A stretch of 34,623 nucleotides of DNA from Anaerolineae bacterium (GTDB lineage: Bacteria; Chloroflexota; Anaerolineae; Aggregatilineales; Phototrophicaceae): NCBI GenBank assembly GCA_017303635.1, contig JAFLCG010000030.1:1-34623 (forward strand). Reading direction: 5' to 3'. Shown here piece by piece: positions 23,523 through 31,639 of this stretch. Position 1 is the first letter of the stretch, and every line of letters begins with the position of its first letter. The position numbers were made by a program, and so were the translations under genes. A model generated the notes under the pieces. That model was not told where the DNA came from. It saw only the letters and a list, made by a program, of their open reading frames with translations, and ran no database searches.

Positions 23523-24232
23523 CCTCCCGCATTATTGAGCGAGCCGTACAAGGTCAAGGCTGTCGCATAGGTATAGCGCGTACCATCGGCATTGAATGCC
23601 TCTGCGCTGACAATGCCCACGCTGCCTGGCTCCACTTGCCAGGTCGCTGCGGTTCCATCCGTCAGATTACGGTCAGTGCTGATGGTCACTGGCGGATTAA
23701 CCCGGTCACCGGGTGACCACGTGAACACGATATAGGCAGCATTCAGCGGCGCAGTGGGCCAGGTGATGGTCAATGGCTGCCGGGAAGGCACCGTATAAGT
23801 CGTCCCATCAAAGTTCAGCGTTGGCGTGATGAACAGGGTATGCGAGTCTGGGTCAGCCGGGTCATTCGCATACAGCAGCGGGGCGAACTCCGGCACAAAC
23901 GTCTGCCCGTTCGACCAGCGACCAAGTGCTTCAATCGTCCCCTCGAAACGTACCGGCACCAGCCAGGTCACCGCGAAACCATCGCCGGGAATCTCATCGG
24001 CACCCAGCGGGATACGTCCCCCATTGCCGCTTGCGCTGACCATCTCCCAATCCACCCGTGTGACGATGCCATCCAGGGGCAAGCCTTCCCAACGAAAGGT
24101 GACCACGCTGCCACCCTGTAGAACGAAGTTGCCAGCATCCGCCATCAGGAACGGTGACACACTAATCGAGCCTTGTCGGATTGGTAGTGTGAGTGGAGGC
24201 AGGGTGGTCGGGGGCAAAGGTAGCGATGGCAC
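23519..24232 (-). pseudogene. C-terminal part of a LysM lipoprotein, separated by an amber codon
   Basis: This 237-codon reading begins VPSLPLPPTTLPPLTLP, directly in frame with the lipoprotein at 24242-24616. The only interruption is TAG at 24242-24244. Its apparent GTG start is the Val of the LysM ending (QLRVPS) and has no ribosome site, so it is not an independent gene. The reading is a beta-rich extracellular region with an Ig-like pattern (SVVTFRWEGLPLDGIVTRVD, PLTITWPTAPLNAAYIVFTW). No further stop is present over 237 codons, which points to a recent mutation, a sequencing error, or readthrough. Confidence 0.75.
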
Positions 24233-24241
24233 CCGCAGTTG

Positions 24242-24616
24242 CTAGCCCACAGCAATCAGATTGGCATCGGCCAGGCAGTTGGCTTGTACCAGGGCTGTTG
24301 ACGTGCTGCCCGTGCGCCGCGCAATCATACCGAGCGTATCCCCTGCAACGACGGTATACGCAGGCCAGTCCGTTCGCACCGTACAGTTGGGCACCGCCGT
24401 GGGTTGTATTCGTGTTGCGGTCGGCGGCAAGTTGGTTGGCACGATAATCGGGGTGGCTGTCTCGATACCCGATCGTTCGATCAGCGCGGTCGGCTGCGAG
24501 ACGGTAATGGAATCATCATCCACCGTGAAGGTCAGCGAACACCCCACCATCGCTCCAGCGATCAGCGCAAAAACAAAAACGACTCCCCACTGCCAGAAGC
24601 GCCTGGACTGTCTCAT
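24242..24616 (-). CDS. LysM-domain lipoprotein, truncated by in-frame TAG
   Basis: A 124-aa product. It starts MRQSRRFWQWG, has a hydrophobic signal core and the lipobox AGAMVGC (lipidated Cys near residue 26). A Thr/Pro-rich linker follows, then a LysM domain for peptidoglycan binding (YTVVAGDTLGMIARRTGSTS, ALVQANCLADANLIAVG). LysM domains usually end GQ.LRVP; here TAG stands exactly where the first Gln of GQQLRVP is expected (a single CAG to TAG change), and QLRVPS follows in frame. GGAGGG lies about 8 bases before the ATG. The intact gene would span 23519-24616. Confidence 0.85.
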   Translation of the reverse strand: MRQSRRFWQWGVVFVFALIAGAMVGCSLTFTVDDDSITVSQPTALIERSGIETATPIIVPTNLPPTATRIQPTAVPNCTVRTDWPAYTVVAGDTLGMIARRTGSTSTALVQANCLADANLIAVG

Positions 24617-24728
24617 GGCGTTTTCCCTCCGTGTATGCAGAATGTACTCCCATCCGCTTTGGGCTGTTCGGCATAAAAGGGGCTGTTGTTTCCGGCGGAG
24701 GGGAGGCGTAGATGGAGCGGAGGGATTA

Positions 24729-24749
24729 GGTTGGCTCCCAGAGCCAACC
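24729..24749 (-). terminator. hairpin after the PPOX gene
   Basis: GGTTGGCTC and GAGCCAACC form a perfect 9-bp stem with a 3-base loop, 8 bases after the PPOX stop. The U-run is poor, but position supports a terminator for the two-gene operon. Confidence 0.55.
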
Positions 24750-24756
24750 TGTGCAG

Positions 24757-25179
24757 TTAGTTCAAACCATTCGCAATGACATGCTCGACGGTCATCCGTA
24801 CCGTAATGCGTTCAGCGTTCAGATGCCGCATGATTTTGGGATCTGGCGGACCCGAGAACGCGGGTCTCTGTGCCAGAGAAGCCTGGTAACGTTCGCCTAG
24901 TTTCCCATAGATTTCGCGCTTCGGATCAGGGATCAACTCCACAGAACCGGAGACGGTCGCATAGCGAAAGCCATCCTCGATGCAGACGGATAGATACGGT
25001 TGCCGTTGCAAATGCTTGTACTTCAAGCTGCTCTCCGGCACATTGATGATGAGATCATCACCATCACGCATATACCAGACGACTGTCTGATGCGGCAGGC
25101 CATCGGCATCGAGAGTCGCCGCAACCGCAAAATGCACTTCATCCAGAAAACGACTGACAGCCAGCGTAAAGTTCGTCAT
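24757..25179 (-). CDS. pyridoxamine 5'-phosphate oxidase (PPOX)-like flavin/F420 protein
   Basis: A 140-aa split-barrel protein. The family pattern is clear: FAVAATLDADGLPHQTVVWY, then DGDDLIINVPESSLKYKHLQ, PYLSVCIEDGFRYATVSGSV and a C-terminal strand (RITVRMTVEHVI). Such proteins bind FMN or F420 and reduce a variety of small molecules; the true substrate is unknown. GGAGAAGG precedes the ATG. It lies 27 bases after the DUF6069-like gene and shares its MarR-controlled promoter. Cytoplasmic dimer expected. Confidence 0.9.
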   Translation of the reverse strand: MTNFTLAVSRFLDEVHFAVAATLDADGLPHQTVVWYMRDGDDLIINVPESSLKYKHLQRQPYLSVCIEDGFRYATVSGSVELIPDPKREIYGKLGERYQASLAQRPAFSGPPDPKIMRHLNAERITVRMTVEHVIANGLN

Positions 25180-25206
25180 GGGACCTTCTCCTGGATATCG
25201 GCAGGA

Positions 25207-25656
25207 TTAGGCGCGACCACGAGTGGTCAACAAGTAAATGGCGGCTACCCCGGCAACGATGTGCATCAATTCGAGAACCAGAATAGTACCGATTCCAACT
25301 GGCGCGGCAGTCGGCATCATGCCACTGGTCAGCAGCAGCGGTTGGGCAAACGATAGCACCAGCGCGATAATCGCCACAATGCGGAAGGTACTGATGGGAC
25401 GCTGGCTAAAGCGGGGCATCAATGTGAAGACCAAGGTGCCCAAAAGGACCCCGACGAATGTGGCGAAGATCACGGCAAAGGCAAAGGGCGGGGCTGGCAT
25501 ATCCGCAGGCATAAAATTGAAGTTCACCCCCGCAGCCTGCGCAATCAGATAGAGGACGACATTAATCACTGCCGCGATCACCGCTGCCAATAAACCCGCC
25601 TGCCAGATACGCCCGGCAGGGGCCAACTGTTCCACTGATCCACTCGATACAGACAT
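25207..25656 (-). CDS. DUF6069-like four-helix membrane protein
   Basis: A 149-aa protein with about four hydrophobic helices (about 18-40, 55-80, 90-110, 122-143). It resembles DUF6069 proteins: an early helix with AAVIAAVINVVLYLIAQAAG, the short VNFNFMP loop and a GTILVLELMHIVAGVAAIY final helix. Function is unknown. GGAGG lies about 7 bases before the ATG. Its promoter (TTGATT, 17 bases, TATCTA) is overlapped by the MarR operator at 25686-25699. It forms an operon with the PPOX gene. Confidence 0.85.
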   Translation of the reverse strand: MSVSSGSVEQLAPAGRIWQAGLLAAVIAAVINVVLYLIAQAAGVNFNFMPADMPAPPFAFAVIFATFVGVLLGTLVFTLMPRFSQRPISTFRIVAIIALVLSFAQPLLLTSGMMPTAAPVGIGTILVLELMHIVAGVAAIYLLTTRGRA

Positions 25657-25673
25657 GCTCGGCCTCCGAAGTG

Positions 25674-25702
25674 TAGATAGATACCATTAGTCGGCTAATC
25701 AA
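25674..25702 (-). promoter_or_regulatory. promoter with MarR operator (DUF6069-PPOX operon)
   Basis: On the minus strand TTGATT (25702-25697) and TATCTA (25679-25674) are 17 bases apart. The palindrome ATTAGTCGGCTAAT (25686-25699) covers the spacer and part of the -35. A repressor bound there would block RNA polymerase. Confidence 0.65.
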
Positions 25703-25714
25703 TTGGTCAAAATA

Positions 25715-25736
25715 AATCTCACTCTTGGGTGAGATT
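25715..25736 (-). terminator. terminator overlapping the end of marR
   Basis: AATCTCAC / GTGAGATT form an 8-bp stem with a 6-base loop that includes the MarR stop codon. TATTTT follows on the minus strand. This separates marR from the downstream operon, which has its own promoter. Confidence 0.65.
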
Positions 25737-26162
25737 GGATTGCACCTGAAGCAGCAAACGGCGCAGCAGCACCCGTTCATCCGGGGTCAGGTTCGCCAGA
25801 GTCTGGGCTTCAAGTTCGGACCAAACCACTTGCATCTGGTCAACGATGGATTGCCCAGTCTCGGTTAGATAGACCCGCGTGATGCGGTTATCCTCCGCAT
25901 CGCCTTCACGCCGAACGAGACCTGCAGCCTCCATCCGGCTGACCATCTTATTGATGGTCGGCGGCTGGATACACATATCCCCGGCGAGCTGGCTTTGAGT
26001 CTGACCATCCTGTTCCCACAGGCGCATCAGGAACATTTCCTGACCGGCATGAAGTCCCACCTTCGTGAGGCGTGCTTCCGCACAACCCCGATGAGCCTTG
26101 CCCACTTGCGCCAGGAGGAAACTAATGGTTTGCTGAAATTGTTCCGGTGTCATCGTTTTCAT
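25719..26162 (-). CDS. MarR family transcriptional regulator
   Basis: A 147-aa winged-helix regulator. The DNA-binding part is at about residues 35-105: QEMFLMRLWEQDGQTQSQLA, MCIQPPTINKMVSRMEAAGL, then the wing VRREGDAEDNRITRVYLTET. Flanking helices make the dimer. It is expected to repress until a small phenolic-type ligand binds. The start codon ATG (26162) overlaps the operator at 26161-26174, so there is almost no 5' UTR; an ATG three codons later is an alternative. It likely represses itself and the DUF6069-PPOX operon, and perhaps the divergent kinase gene. Confidence 0.92.
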   Translation of the reverse strand: MKTMTPEQFQQTISFLLAQVGKAHRGCAEARLTKVGLHAGQEMFLMRLWEQDGQTQSQLAGDMCIQPPTINKMVSRMEAAGLVRREGDAEDNRITRVYLTETGQSIVDQMQVVWSELEAQTLANLTPDERVLLRRLLLQVQSNLTQE

Positions 26163-26206
26163 TAGCCGACTAACGATAATCTACGCCATTTACAATTTGT
26201 TGTCAA
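26161..26206 (-). promoter_or_regulatory. marR promoter with operator
   Basis: On the minus strand TTGACA (26206-26201) and TAGATT (26183-26178) are separated by 17 bases. The operator ATTAGCCGACTAAC (26161-26174) covers the predicted start of transcription. This supports autorepression. Confidence 0.75.
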
Positions 26207-26268
26207 GCCAAGGGCAAAATTCTGATACAACGTTTACTATAGACTGGTCGTAATTGGAAGCCAGGAAA

Positions 26269-27111
26269 ATGACCTCATCTGTTCAGCTCGATAGCTACCT
26301 ACAAGCGTGGTCACTTACTGACGCCCACCTGCTCACCACGACTGCAACCAGTTCGATCTATACCGTACAGCATCAGGGGGAAACCGTTGTCCTCAAACTG
26401 CTGAATGAAGTCGGGGCTGCTGATGAAGGGGGCGGAGCCGTTGCGCTGGACTACTGGCAGGGTCAGGGGGCGGTTCGTTTGCTCCAGCAGGATGCCCATG
26501 CCCATCTGTTGGAATATGCCGAGGGCGCTGATCTTGCGAAGCGGGTTCGGCAAGGGAATGATTCAGAAGCCACGCGGATGATCGCCGGAGTGCTCAATCA
26601 GTTACACAGCGCCTCATCACCCTTGCCCACCGCTGGGCTGAAGCCGCTGAGTCTCTGGTTCCGGTCACTCTTTCGCCGGGCACAACAAGAGCATACTGAA
26701 GAGCTGGCAGCGCTTTTCCAGCAGGGTGCAGCTGTCGCGGAAAAGCTGCTGGCTGATCCGCGAGAGGTGCGCGTTTTGCATGGCGATATTCATCATGAGA
26801 ACATCCGGCATAAGGCCGGACGTGGTTGGCTGGCTTTTGATCCCAAGGGGCTCATCGGCGAGCGCACCTATGATGCCGCCAATACCCTCTGCAATCCGCC
26901 AGGTATGCCAGAGTTGGTACTCAATGAAAACCGCCTGCGGTCACAGGCGGCGCTGCTGGCGCGGGAAGCCAGGCTGGATGAAGGACGCTTGCTGGCCTAC
27001 ACCTTCGCGTATGCCTGCCTGAGTGCCAGTTGGTCGATGGAAGACGGCGGCGATGCCACCGCTGCCCTGACCATTGCGTCTATGCTCCGGCATGATGTGC
27101 AGGCTAGGTAG
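26269..27111 (+). CDS. aminoglycoside/hydroxyurea-type phosphotransferase (APH(6)-like)
   Basis: A 280-aa kinase-fold protein. It has the catalytic HGD (171-173) in VLHGDIHHENIRH, followed by WLAFDPKGLIGERTYDAANT with Asp191 for metal binding. The DPKGLIGE stretch is characteristic of the PF04655 group (streptomycin 6-phosphotransferase and relatives). The natural substrate may be another small molecule; resistance is not proven. The ATG at 26269 is used as start; a TTG 15 bases upstream is also in frame. The gene is divergent from marR, sharing a short intergenic region with its operator. It overlaps the next minus-strand gene by 8 bases at the stops. Confidence 0.88.
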   Translation: MTSSVQLDSYLQAWSLTDAHLLTTTATSSIYTVQHQGETVVLKLLNEVGAADEGGGAVALDYWQGQGAVRLLQQDAHAHLLEYAEGADLAKRVRQGNDSEATRMIAGVLNQLHSASSPLPTAGLKPLSLWFRSLFRRAQQEHTEELAALFQQGAAVAEKLLADPREVRVLHGDIHHENIRHKAGRGWLAFDPKGLIGERTYDAANTLCNPPGMPELVLNENRLRSQAALLAREARLDEGRLLAYTFAYACLSASWSMEDGGDATAALTIASMLRHDVQAR

Positions 27112-27640
27112 CGACCATAACCACGGTTGCCGAGTCTTCCCGCTGTAACAGCACCAGATACCAACCGAGGAAGACCAACACGCCGAACGACGGTGTATCC
27201 GCCCGTTCCGGCTCGATATTCAACTCACCCTTGAGTGAGAACAAGCCGCCCGCGCGATAGCCGAGAATTGGTTCGCCATCATCGGTCATCCAGACCCATT
27301 TGGAACCCCACATATTGCTGGGCTGCCAGTGGAAGGATCGCCCATCCGTAAATTGCAGAGTCCCCTTGTGCGGGTCCCAGCTATTGGGGATGAACTCGGC
27401 AATGATTTCATCAGTGCCGACCGAGCGCACCCGAATACGCCGTTTCCAGAAGCCGTAAGGTTCAAAACGCCAGCGGTTGCCGGGAGCTTCAATTTCTGCA
27501 ATCGAGTTCCACCAAGTGGGCCGGGTGAGCCGGGCTACGACTTCCCCATGGCCATCTTTCAGGTCAAAGCTGCGCTGCCAACCATTGGCCGCTACCCATT
27601 CCAGTTCCTGCAGTTCCAGGTCATTCAGCACTTTGGTCAT
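27104..27640 (-). CDS. conserved hypothetical protein, 178 aa (LURP-one-like style)
   Basis: A Trp-rich soluble protein with many predicted beta strands (WQRSFDLKDGHGEVVARLTR, WRFEPYGFWKRRIRVRSVGT, LQFTDGRSFHWQPSNMWGSK, PILGYRAGG). The pattern resembles the tubby/LURP-one-type beta barrel, but this is an impression from sequence style. The last ~25 residues are more hydrophobic (FGVLVFLGWYLVLLQRED). GAGGAAAG precedes the ATG. Its 3' end overlaps the convergent APH gene. Function unknown. Confidence 0.75.
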   Translation of the reverse strand: MTKVLNDLELQELEWVAANGWQRSFDLKDGHGEVVARLTRPTWWNSIAEIEAPGNRWRFEPYGFWKRRIRVRSVGTDEIIAEFIPNSWDPHKGTLQFTDGRSFHWQPSNMWGSKWVWMTDDGEPILGYRAGGLFSLKGELNIEPERADTPSFGVLVFLGWYLVLLQREDSATVVMVAT

Positions 27641-27823
27641 GGTCTTTCCTCATCGCTATCGACAACAGCACCTTGATCCAGTCTTCTATACGTATCTATG
27701 GACAGGCATGTTGCGACATCAACACGGACATAATGAGATCTTAAACTTACTACTCTATCATCCTCAATAAACCGGGTAAGCCTTATGCTTATTCAGTACC
27801 AAGCGATCCTCAAAGAGAGCGTG

Positions 27824-28699
27824 ATGTCCACCGAACCACTGTATCTCATCCACCTGACGGATACCCATGTCAAGGCGCCAAGTGCAAGACAGTTCCTCAA
27901 TCTGGACTCGACGGCTCGCTTGCGAGCGGTGTTCGCGGCGGTGCGGGACCTAAGCCTGAAACCGGCCTGTTTCCTCATTAGCGGCGATCTGGCGCATGAA
28001 GGCACCCGCGCCGATTATGTGCATCTCAAGACGGTTCTGGATGAAGAGGCCGCCACATTTGGTGTCCCTATACTGGTCGCGCTGGGCAATCACGATGACC
28101 GGAGCGCCTTTCGGGAGGGGTTCCTGGGGGAAGCGCCGAGTAGCAACGGCTACTACCACGCTAGCCTGGTAGATGGCCTGCGCATCATCACACTGGATTC
28201 GGAAGTCACAGCCGCCGGGGAGAAGGTCGAGGGTTGGCTGGATGCGGTGCAGTTAAGTTGGCTGCAGGAGCAGCTTCAGACAACGGCCCCCCGCGGCACC
28301 CTCATCATGCTGCATCACCCGCCCTTGCGGAGCACCTATCGCCTGTTTGATGACCGGGTCCTGAATAATCCCGATGACCTGGGGGCGGTCATCCGGGGAA
28401 GCGATGTGATCGGCATCCTCTCCGGGCATATCCACTTCACCAGCGTTGGAGTCTTTGAAGGCGTGCCGAGCGTGGCTTCTGCCGGGGTCTCGTTCAATAT
28501 TGACCCAACCACGCCGCGCTCGATGCGCTTCATCGACAGCAGCGGTTACAACCTGGTGATGATCCGCGAAGGGCGCATGATCGCTCAACCGCTGATGCTG
28601 CCGGGTACCCATCGGGAACTCCTGCACTGGCAGATTGGTGAACGCTTCCAGCCGAAGGCCGAGCAAAACCCGGATGAGCTGCCGCCGGAATTACGGTAA
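27824..28699 (+). CDS. metallophosphoesterase (CpdA-like cyclic nucleotide phosphodiesterase)
   Basis: A 291-aa calcineurin-like phosphoesterase. All metal-binding motifs are present: DTH (Asp13, His15), GD (Asp55), GNHD (89-91 region), the HHPP segment and the final GHIHF. This layout matches class III cyclic AMP phosphodiesterases (CpdA) and related enzymes; the physiological substrate is not certain. The start at 27824 (MSTEPLYLIHLTDTH) is favoured by homology; an in-frame ATG at 27785 would add 13 residues. There is no signal peptide. It is a single-gene unit. Confidence 0.92.
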   Translation: MSTEPLYLIHLTDTHVKAPSARQFLNLDSTARLRAVFAAVRDLSLKPACFLISGDLAHEGTRADYVHLKTVLDEEAATFGVPILVALGNHDDRSAFREGFLGEAPSSNGYYHASLVDGLRIITLDSEVTAAGEKVEGWLDAVQLSWLQEQLQTTAPRGTLIMLHHPPLRSTYRLFDDRVLNNPDDLGAVIRGSDVIGILSGHIHFTSVGVFEGVPSVASAGVSFNIDPTTPRSMRFIDSSGYNLVMIREGRMIAQPLMLPGTHRELLHWQIGERFQPKAEQNPDELPPELR

Positions 28700-28725
28700 A
28701 GTCCGTAATGCGCTTCTGCTCGCTT

Positions 28726-28826
28726 ATAGCCCTCATCCCCTAACCCCGCTTCCCACCGGGAGAAGGGAAACAGGATTCAAGAGTCCGTCTCCCTCAGGGA
28801 GAGGGATACAGGGTGAGGGCAGGACA
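28726..28826. repeat. dispersed palindromic repeat
   Basis: A composite of two arms: CCCTCATCCCCTAACCCC at 28732-28749 and a mirrored GGGAGAGGGATACAGGGTGA at 28797-28816, with inner palindromes (CCCACCGGGAG, CTCCCTCAGGGAG). It is related to the tandem array at 127-266. It lies between convergent genes and may fold as a long hairpin. Confidence 0.65.
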
Positions 28827-28849
28827 GTGCTTCATATACGCCAGTTGCC

Positions 28850-29758
28850 TCAGCCCAGCATATGCAGCAAACCGGGCTGCATCTGAAAGGCCAGTTCCTT
28901 ACCACGCGCTGACTCGCCATCCAGGTCGAGGGTGATCTCCCCACGCTGCCCGCGCACACGCAGGAGCTTCCCACGGCCAAACTGGACCGCCGGATGCGTC
29001 AGGTGGCTGCCGTCATAGACTCGGCGCAGGGCCATGAGCAAGGTCAGCTTGGCGGCCCCTTTGACCAGCACCACATCAAAGAGACCGTCGTTGGTCTGCG
29101 CTTCAGGGGCGATCTTCATGCCATGCCCAAAGGTGGAGCCGTTGGCAACCGCTACCAGATAGGCCTTGCCCTCATACCAGTCCTGACCATCCAACTGCAC
29201 CTGCACGACATCCGGCTGATGAGTCAGCAGACCGCGGACGGTGGCTTCAAGGAACGTCCAGGGGCGGCGTACCGGCATCCGGTTGACCATCTGCGCGACC
29301 ACACCGCTGAGGCCAGCGCTGGCGATGTTCAGGAAGTGCTCACGGTGCCCATCGAAGGTCAGCAGGCCGACATCGGTGGGGGTCGGTTGGGCATTGGCGA
29401 TCCAATGGGCTGCGGCTTTGATGTCAAAGGGAATATGCTGATGCCGCGCCCAATCCCGGCCAGAGCCAATCGGCAAGTTGCCGTAGACCATCGGCGTTTC
29501 GGTTGGGTAACGTTCGTTCAGAGAAGCCAGGGCATTGACCAGCGCGTGATTGGTGCCATCCCCACCGATGGAGATGACGCGGGTTAAACCGGCCTGCCGG
29601 GCCGCATCCAGATGGCGGGCGACTTCATCCGGGTGGCCGGTGATAGCGACGACCAGTTCCCCAAGTAAATCCCACAGCAGGGGTTCGAGTTCCGTCCAGG
29701 CTTTGCCAGCGCGGCCACTCCCGGCACGGGGATTGAGGATGATCAGCGTTTTGGACAC
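28850..29758 (-). CDS. diacylglycerol/lipid kinase family protein
   Basis: A 302-aa lipid kinase (DagK/YegS/LCB5 family). It starts SKTLIILNPRAGSGRAGKAW and has the diagnostic VISIGGDGTNHALVNAL ATP-binding motif, then GNLPIGSGRDWARH, and a beta-rich C-terminal domain (GMKIAPEAQTNDGLFDVVLV). It phosphorylates a lipid such as diacylglycerol, probably at the membrane surface. The start is GTG at 29758, with AGGA about 11 bases upstream. A palindromic hairpin lies upstream. Confidence 0.92.
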   Translation of the reverse strand: MSKTLIILNPRAGSGRAGKAWTELEPLLWDLLGELVVAITGHPDEVARHLDAARQAGLTRVISIGGDGTNHALVNALASLNERYPTETPMVYGNLPIGSGRDWARHQHIPFDIKAAAHWIANAQPTPTDVGLLTFDGHREHFLNIASAGLSGVVAQMVNRMPVRRPWTFLEATVRGLLTHQPDVVQVQLDGQDWYEGKAYLVAVANGSTFGHGMKIAPEAQTNDGLFDVVLVKGAAKLTLLMALRRVYDGSHLTHPAVQFGRGKLLRVRGQRGEITLDLDGESARGKELAFQMQPGLLHMLG

Positions 29759-29809
29759 GGTAAATGATCCTTTAGTGCAAAAACAACCACTACTATCTCA
29801 AAAGCACGT

Positions 29810-29830
29810 GGGCGTCCCGCCGGGACGCCC
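29810..29830. terminator. perfect GC-rich hairpin between response regulator and lipid kinase genes
   Basis: GGGCGTCCCG and CGGGACGCCC form a nearly perfect palindrome. On the minus strand it lies 44 bases after the response regulator stop and is followed by ACGTGCTTTTG. It may terminate the response regulator transcript, or be a dispersed repeat; a similar unit is at 7100-7123. Confidence 0.5.
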
Positions 29831-29873
29831 AACTGTTGACTACTTTTCAAACACGGACGGATGACCAAAGATA

Positions 29874-30236
29874 CTAACTCAAGACTCCCAAAGCCACCCG
29901 GAGTTCATCTAGGCTGAAGGGTTTCGGGAAAATCCCGTCCAGGCCGGACAGCAGAGCCAGGCGCTCATCAGCCACATTGGCGGTCATCATAACGAAGCGC
30001 AGATGCGCCCACTGGGGTTCAGACCGTACCACCTCCAGCAGTTCATAACCGTCCATGATCGGCATATTGGCATCGCTGACGATGAGATCCGGCAGCAGGT
30101 CGCCGCAATCACGCAGCACCTCCACGCCTTCCGCCCCGGTACGGGCCAGCAGCACTTCGTGACCATCCAGTACCAGCAGGTCACGGAGCAGCATTTGCAT
30201 ATCGAGGGTATCTTCCACCAGTAGAATTGTGGACAT
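29874..30236 (-). CDS. single-domain response regulator (CheY-like)
   Basis: A 120-aa receiver domain and nothing more. The acidic pocket is at Glu8-Asp9, the phosphorylated residue is Asp55 (DLIVSDANMP), Thr85 is in VMMTAN and Lys105 in FPKPF. The domain is complete but has no DNA-binding output, so it must act through a partner protein. No histidine kinase is in the window. AGGAAC lies just before the ATG. It is followed by a strong hairpin. Confidence 0.93.
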   Translation of the reverse strand: MSTILLVEDTLDMQMLLRDLLVLDGHEVLLARTGAEGVEVLRDCGDLLPDLIVSDANMPIMDGYELLEVVRSEPQWAHLRFVMMTANVADERLALLSGLDGIFPKPFSLDELRVALGVLS

Positions 30237-30336
30237 GAATGTTCCTGTTAGGCTTCAACGCGCTGACGATAATTGCGATAGCCTCCCCGTTATCATTGTA
30301 ACGTCATGAAGGGAGGGCAAAGCCTAAAGGTTTTGA

Positions 30337-31623
30337 TCAGGGACGAATTTGCCCATCCCCCAAAATAATCCACTTGTAGGTGGTCAGTTCTTCCAGCGCC
30401 ATCGGCCCGCGGGCGTGGAGCTTCTGTGTGCTGATGGCAACTTCCGCGCCGAGGCCCAGGGCGCTGCCATCGGTGAAGCGGGTGCTGGCGTTCAGGTAGA
30501 CGGCGGACGAGTCAACCTCGTTCAGGAAGCGCTCGGCATGGGCCATATCCTGCGTGAGGATGCCATCGGAATGCTGGGTGCTGTGGGTGGTGATATGGTC
30601 GATGGCCTCATCCAGCGTATCCAGAACCCGGACGTTCAGGACCAGCGAATACCACTCGGTATCGAAGTCCTCCGGCTTGGCCGCGTCGAGGCGGTAGCTA
30701 TGCGGCGCTGAATCCAGAATGGCATAGGCACGCGGTTCGGCCTTGAAGACCACCCCCGCTTCCCCCAACAAATTCGCCATACGGGGCAGGAAGTCGGCCG
30801 CGACGGCGCTATTGACCAGCACGGTCTCGACCGAGTTGCAGACGGCGGGGCGCTGCGTTTTGGCATTGTGGATGATGGGCAGCGCCTTCTCCAGGTCGGC
30901 GCTGGCATCGACGTAGAGATGACAGACGCCGATGCCGCCGGTGATGACCGGAATGGTGCTGTTCTCCCGGCAGAAGGTATGCAGGGCATTGCCGCCACGG
31001 GGGATAATCAGATCAATGTACTGGTGCAGGCGCAGCATCTGCCCGACATAGTCGCGGTCGGTGCTATCAATGAACTGGATGCAGTCCGCGGGCAGGCCGC
31101 AGGTTGCCAGCGCCTGCCGCATGATCCCGACCATGACGCGGTTGCTGTGCATGGCCTCTTTGCCACCGCGCAGGATGACGGCGTTACCACTCTTGAGCGC
31201 CAGCACCGCTACATCCACGGTGACGTTGGGGCGGGCTTCGTAGATGACGCCCAGCACGCCGAGCGGTGTCCGCCGCTTGCTGACCTTGAGGCCGTTATCC
31301 AGCACGCGCTGGTCGAACTCCAGACCAACCGGGTCGGCCAGTTCGATGACCTTGCGAACATCGGCGATCATGCCGGTCATGCGGCGGGTCAGGTCGAGGC
31401 GATCCTTGATCCAGATTTCATCGGTGCCGCCTTCCCGCGCTGCCTGCACATCGATGGCATTGGCGGCCAGAATATCCGCTGTCCCGGCGGCCAGCCCATC
31501 GGCAATGGCGGTCAGGGCGGCATTCTTGTGGTCTGTGGTCAGGCGGGCCAGTTGACGGGCGGCGGTTTTGGCATGCTGCCCCATGGCCTGGAGGTCAATC
31601 GTGGTGGTGGCTTCCATCATCAT
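30337..31623 (-). CDS. proA: glutamate-5-semialdehyde dehydrogenase (gamma-glutamyl phosphate reductase)
   Basis: A 428-aa NADPH-dependent enzyme that reduces gamma-glutamyl phosphate to glutamate-5-semialdehyde in proline biosynthesis. The ALDH fold is clear: PLGVLGVIYEARPNVTVDVA, LKSGNAVILRGGKEA, the catalytic Cys262 in RPAVCNSVETVLVN, and C-terminal TDGSALGLGAEVAISTQKLH followed by ARGP. Three ATG codons in a row (31623, 31620, 31617) are candidate starts. A longer TTG-started frame to 31656 runs through a leader hairpin and is less likely. proB is not in the window. The 160-base leader is strongly structured (see 31640-31764). Confidence 0.95.
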   Translation of the reverse strand: MMMEATTTIDLQAMGQHAKTAARQLARLTTDHKNAALTAIADGLAAGTADILAANAIDVQAAREGGTDEIWIKDRLDLTRRMTGMIADVRKVIELADPVGLEFDQRVLDNGLKVSKRRTPLGVLGVIYEARPNVTVDVAVLALKSGNAVILRGGKEAMHSNRVMVGIMRQALATCGLPADCIQFIDSTDRDYVGQMLRLHQYIDLIIPRGGNALHTFCRENSTIPVITGGIGVCHLYVDASADLEKALPIIHNAKTQRPAVCNSVETVLVNSAVAADFLPRMANLLGEAGVVFKAEPRAYAILDSAPHSYRLDAAKPEDFDTEWYSLVLNVRVLDTLDEAIDHITTHSTQHSDGILTQDMAHAERFLNEVDSSAVYLNASTRFTDGSALGLGAEVAISTQKLHARGPMALEELTTYKWIILGDGQIRP

Positions 31624-31639
31624 CGCGCTACATCCATTC

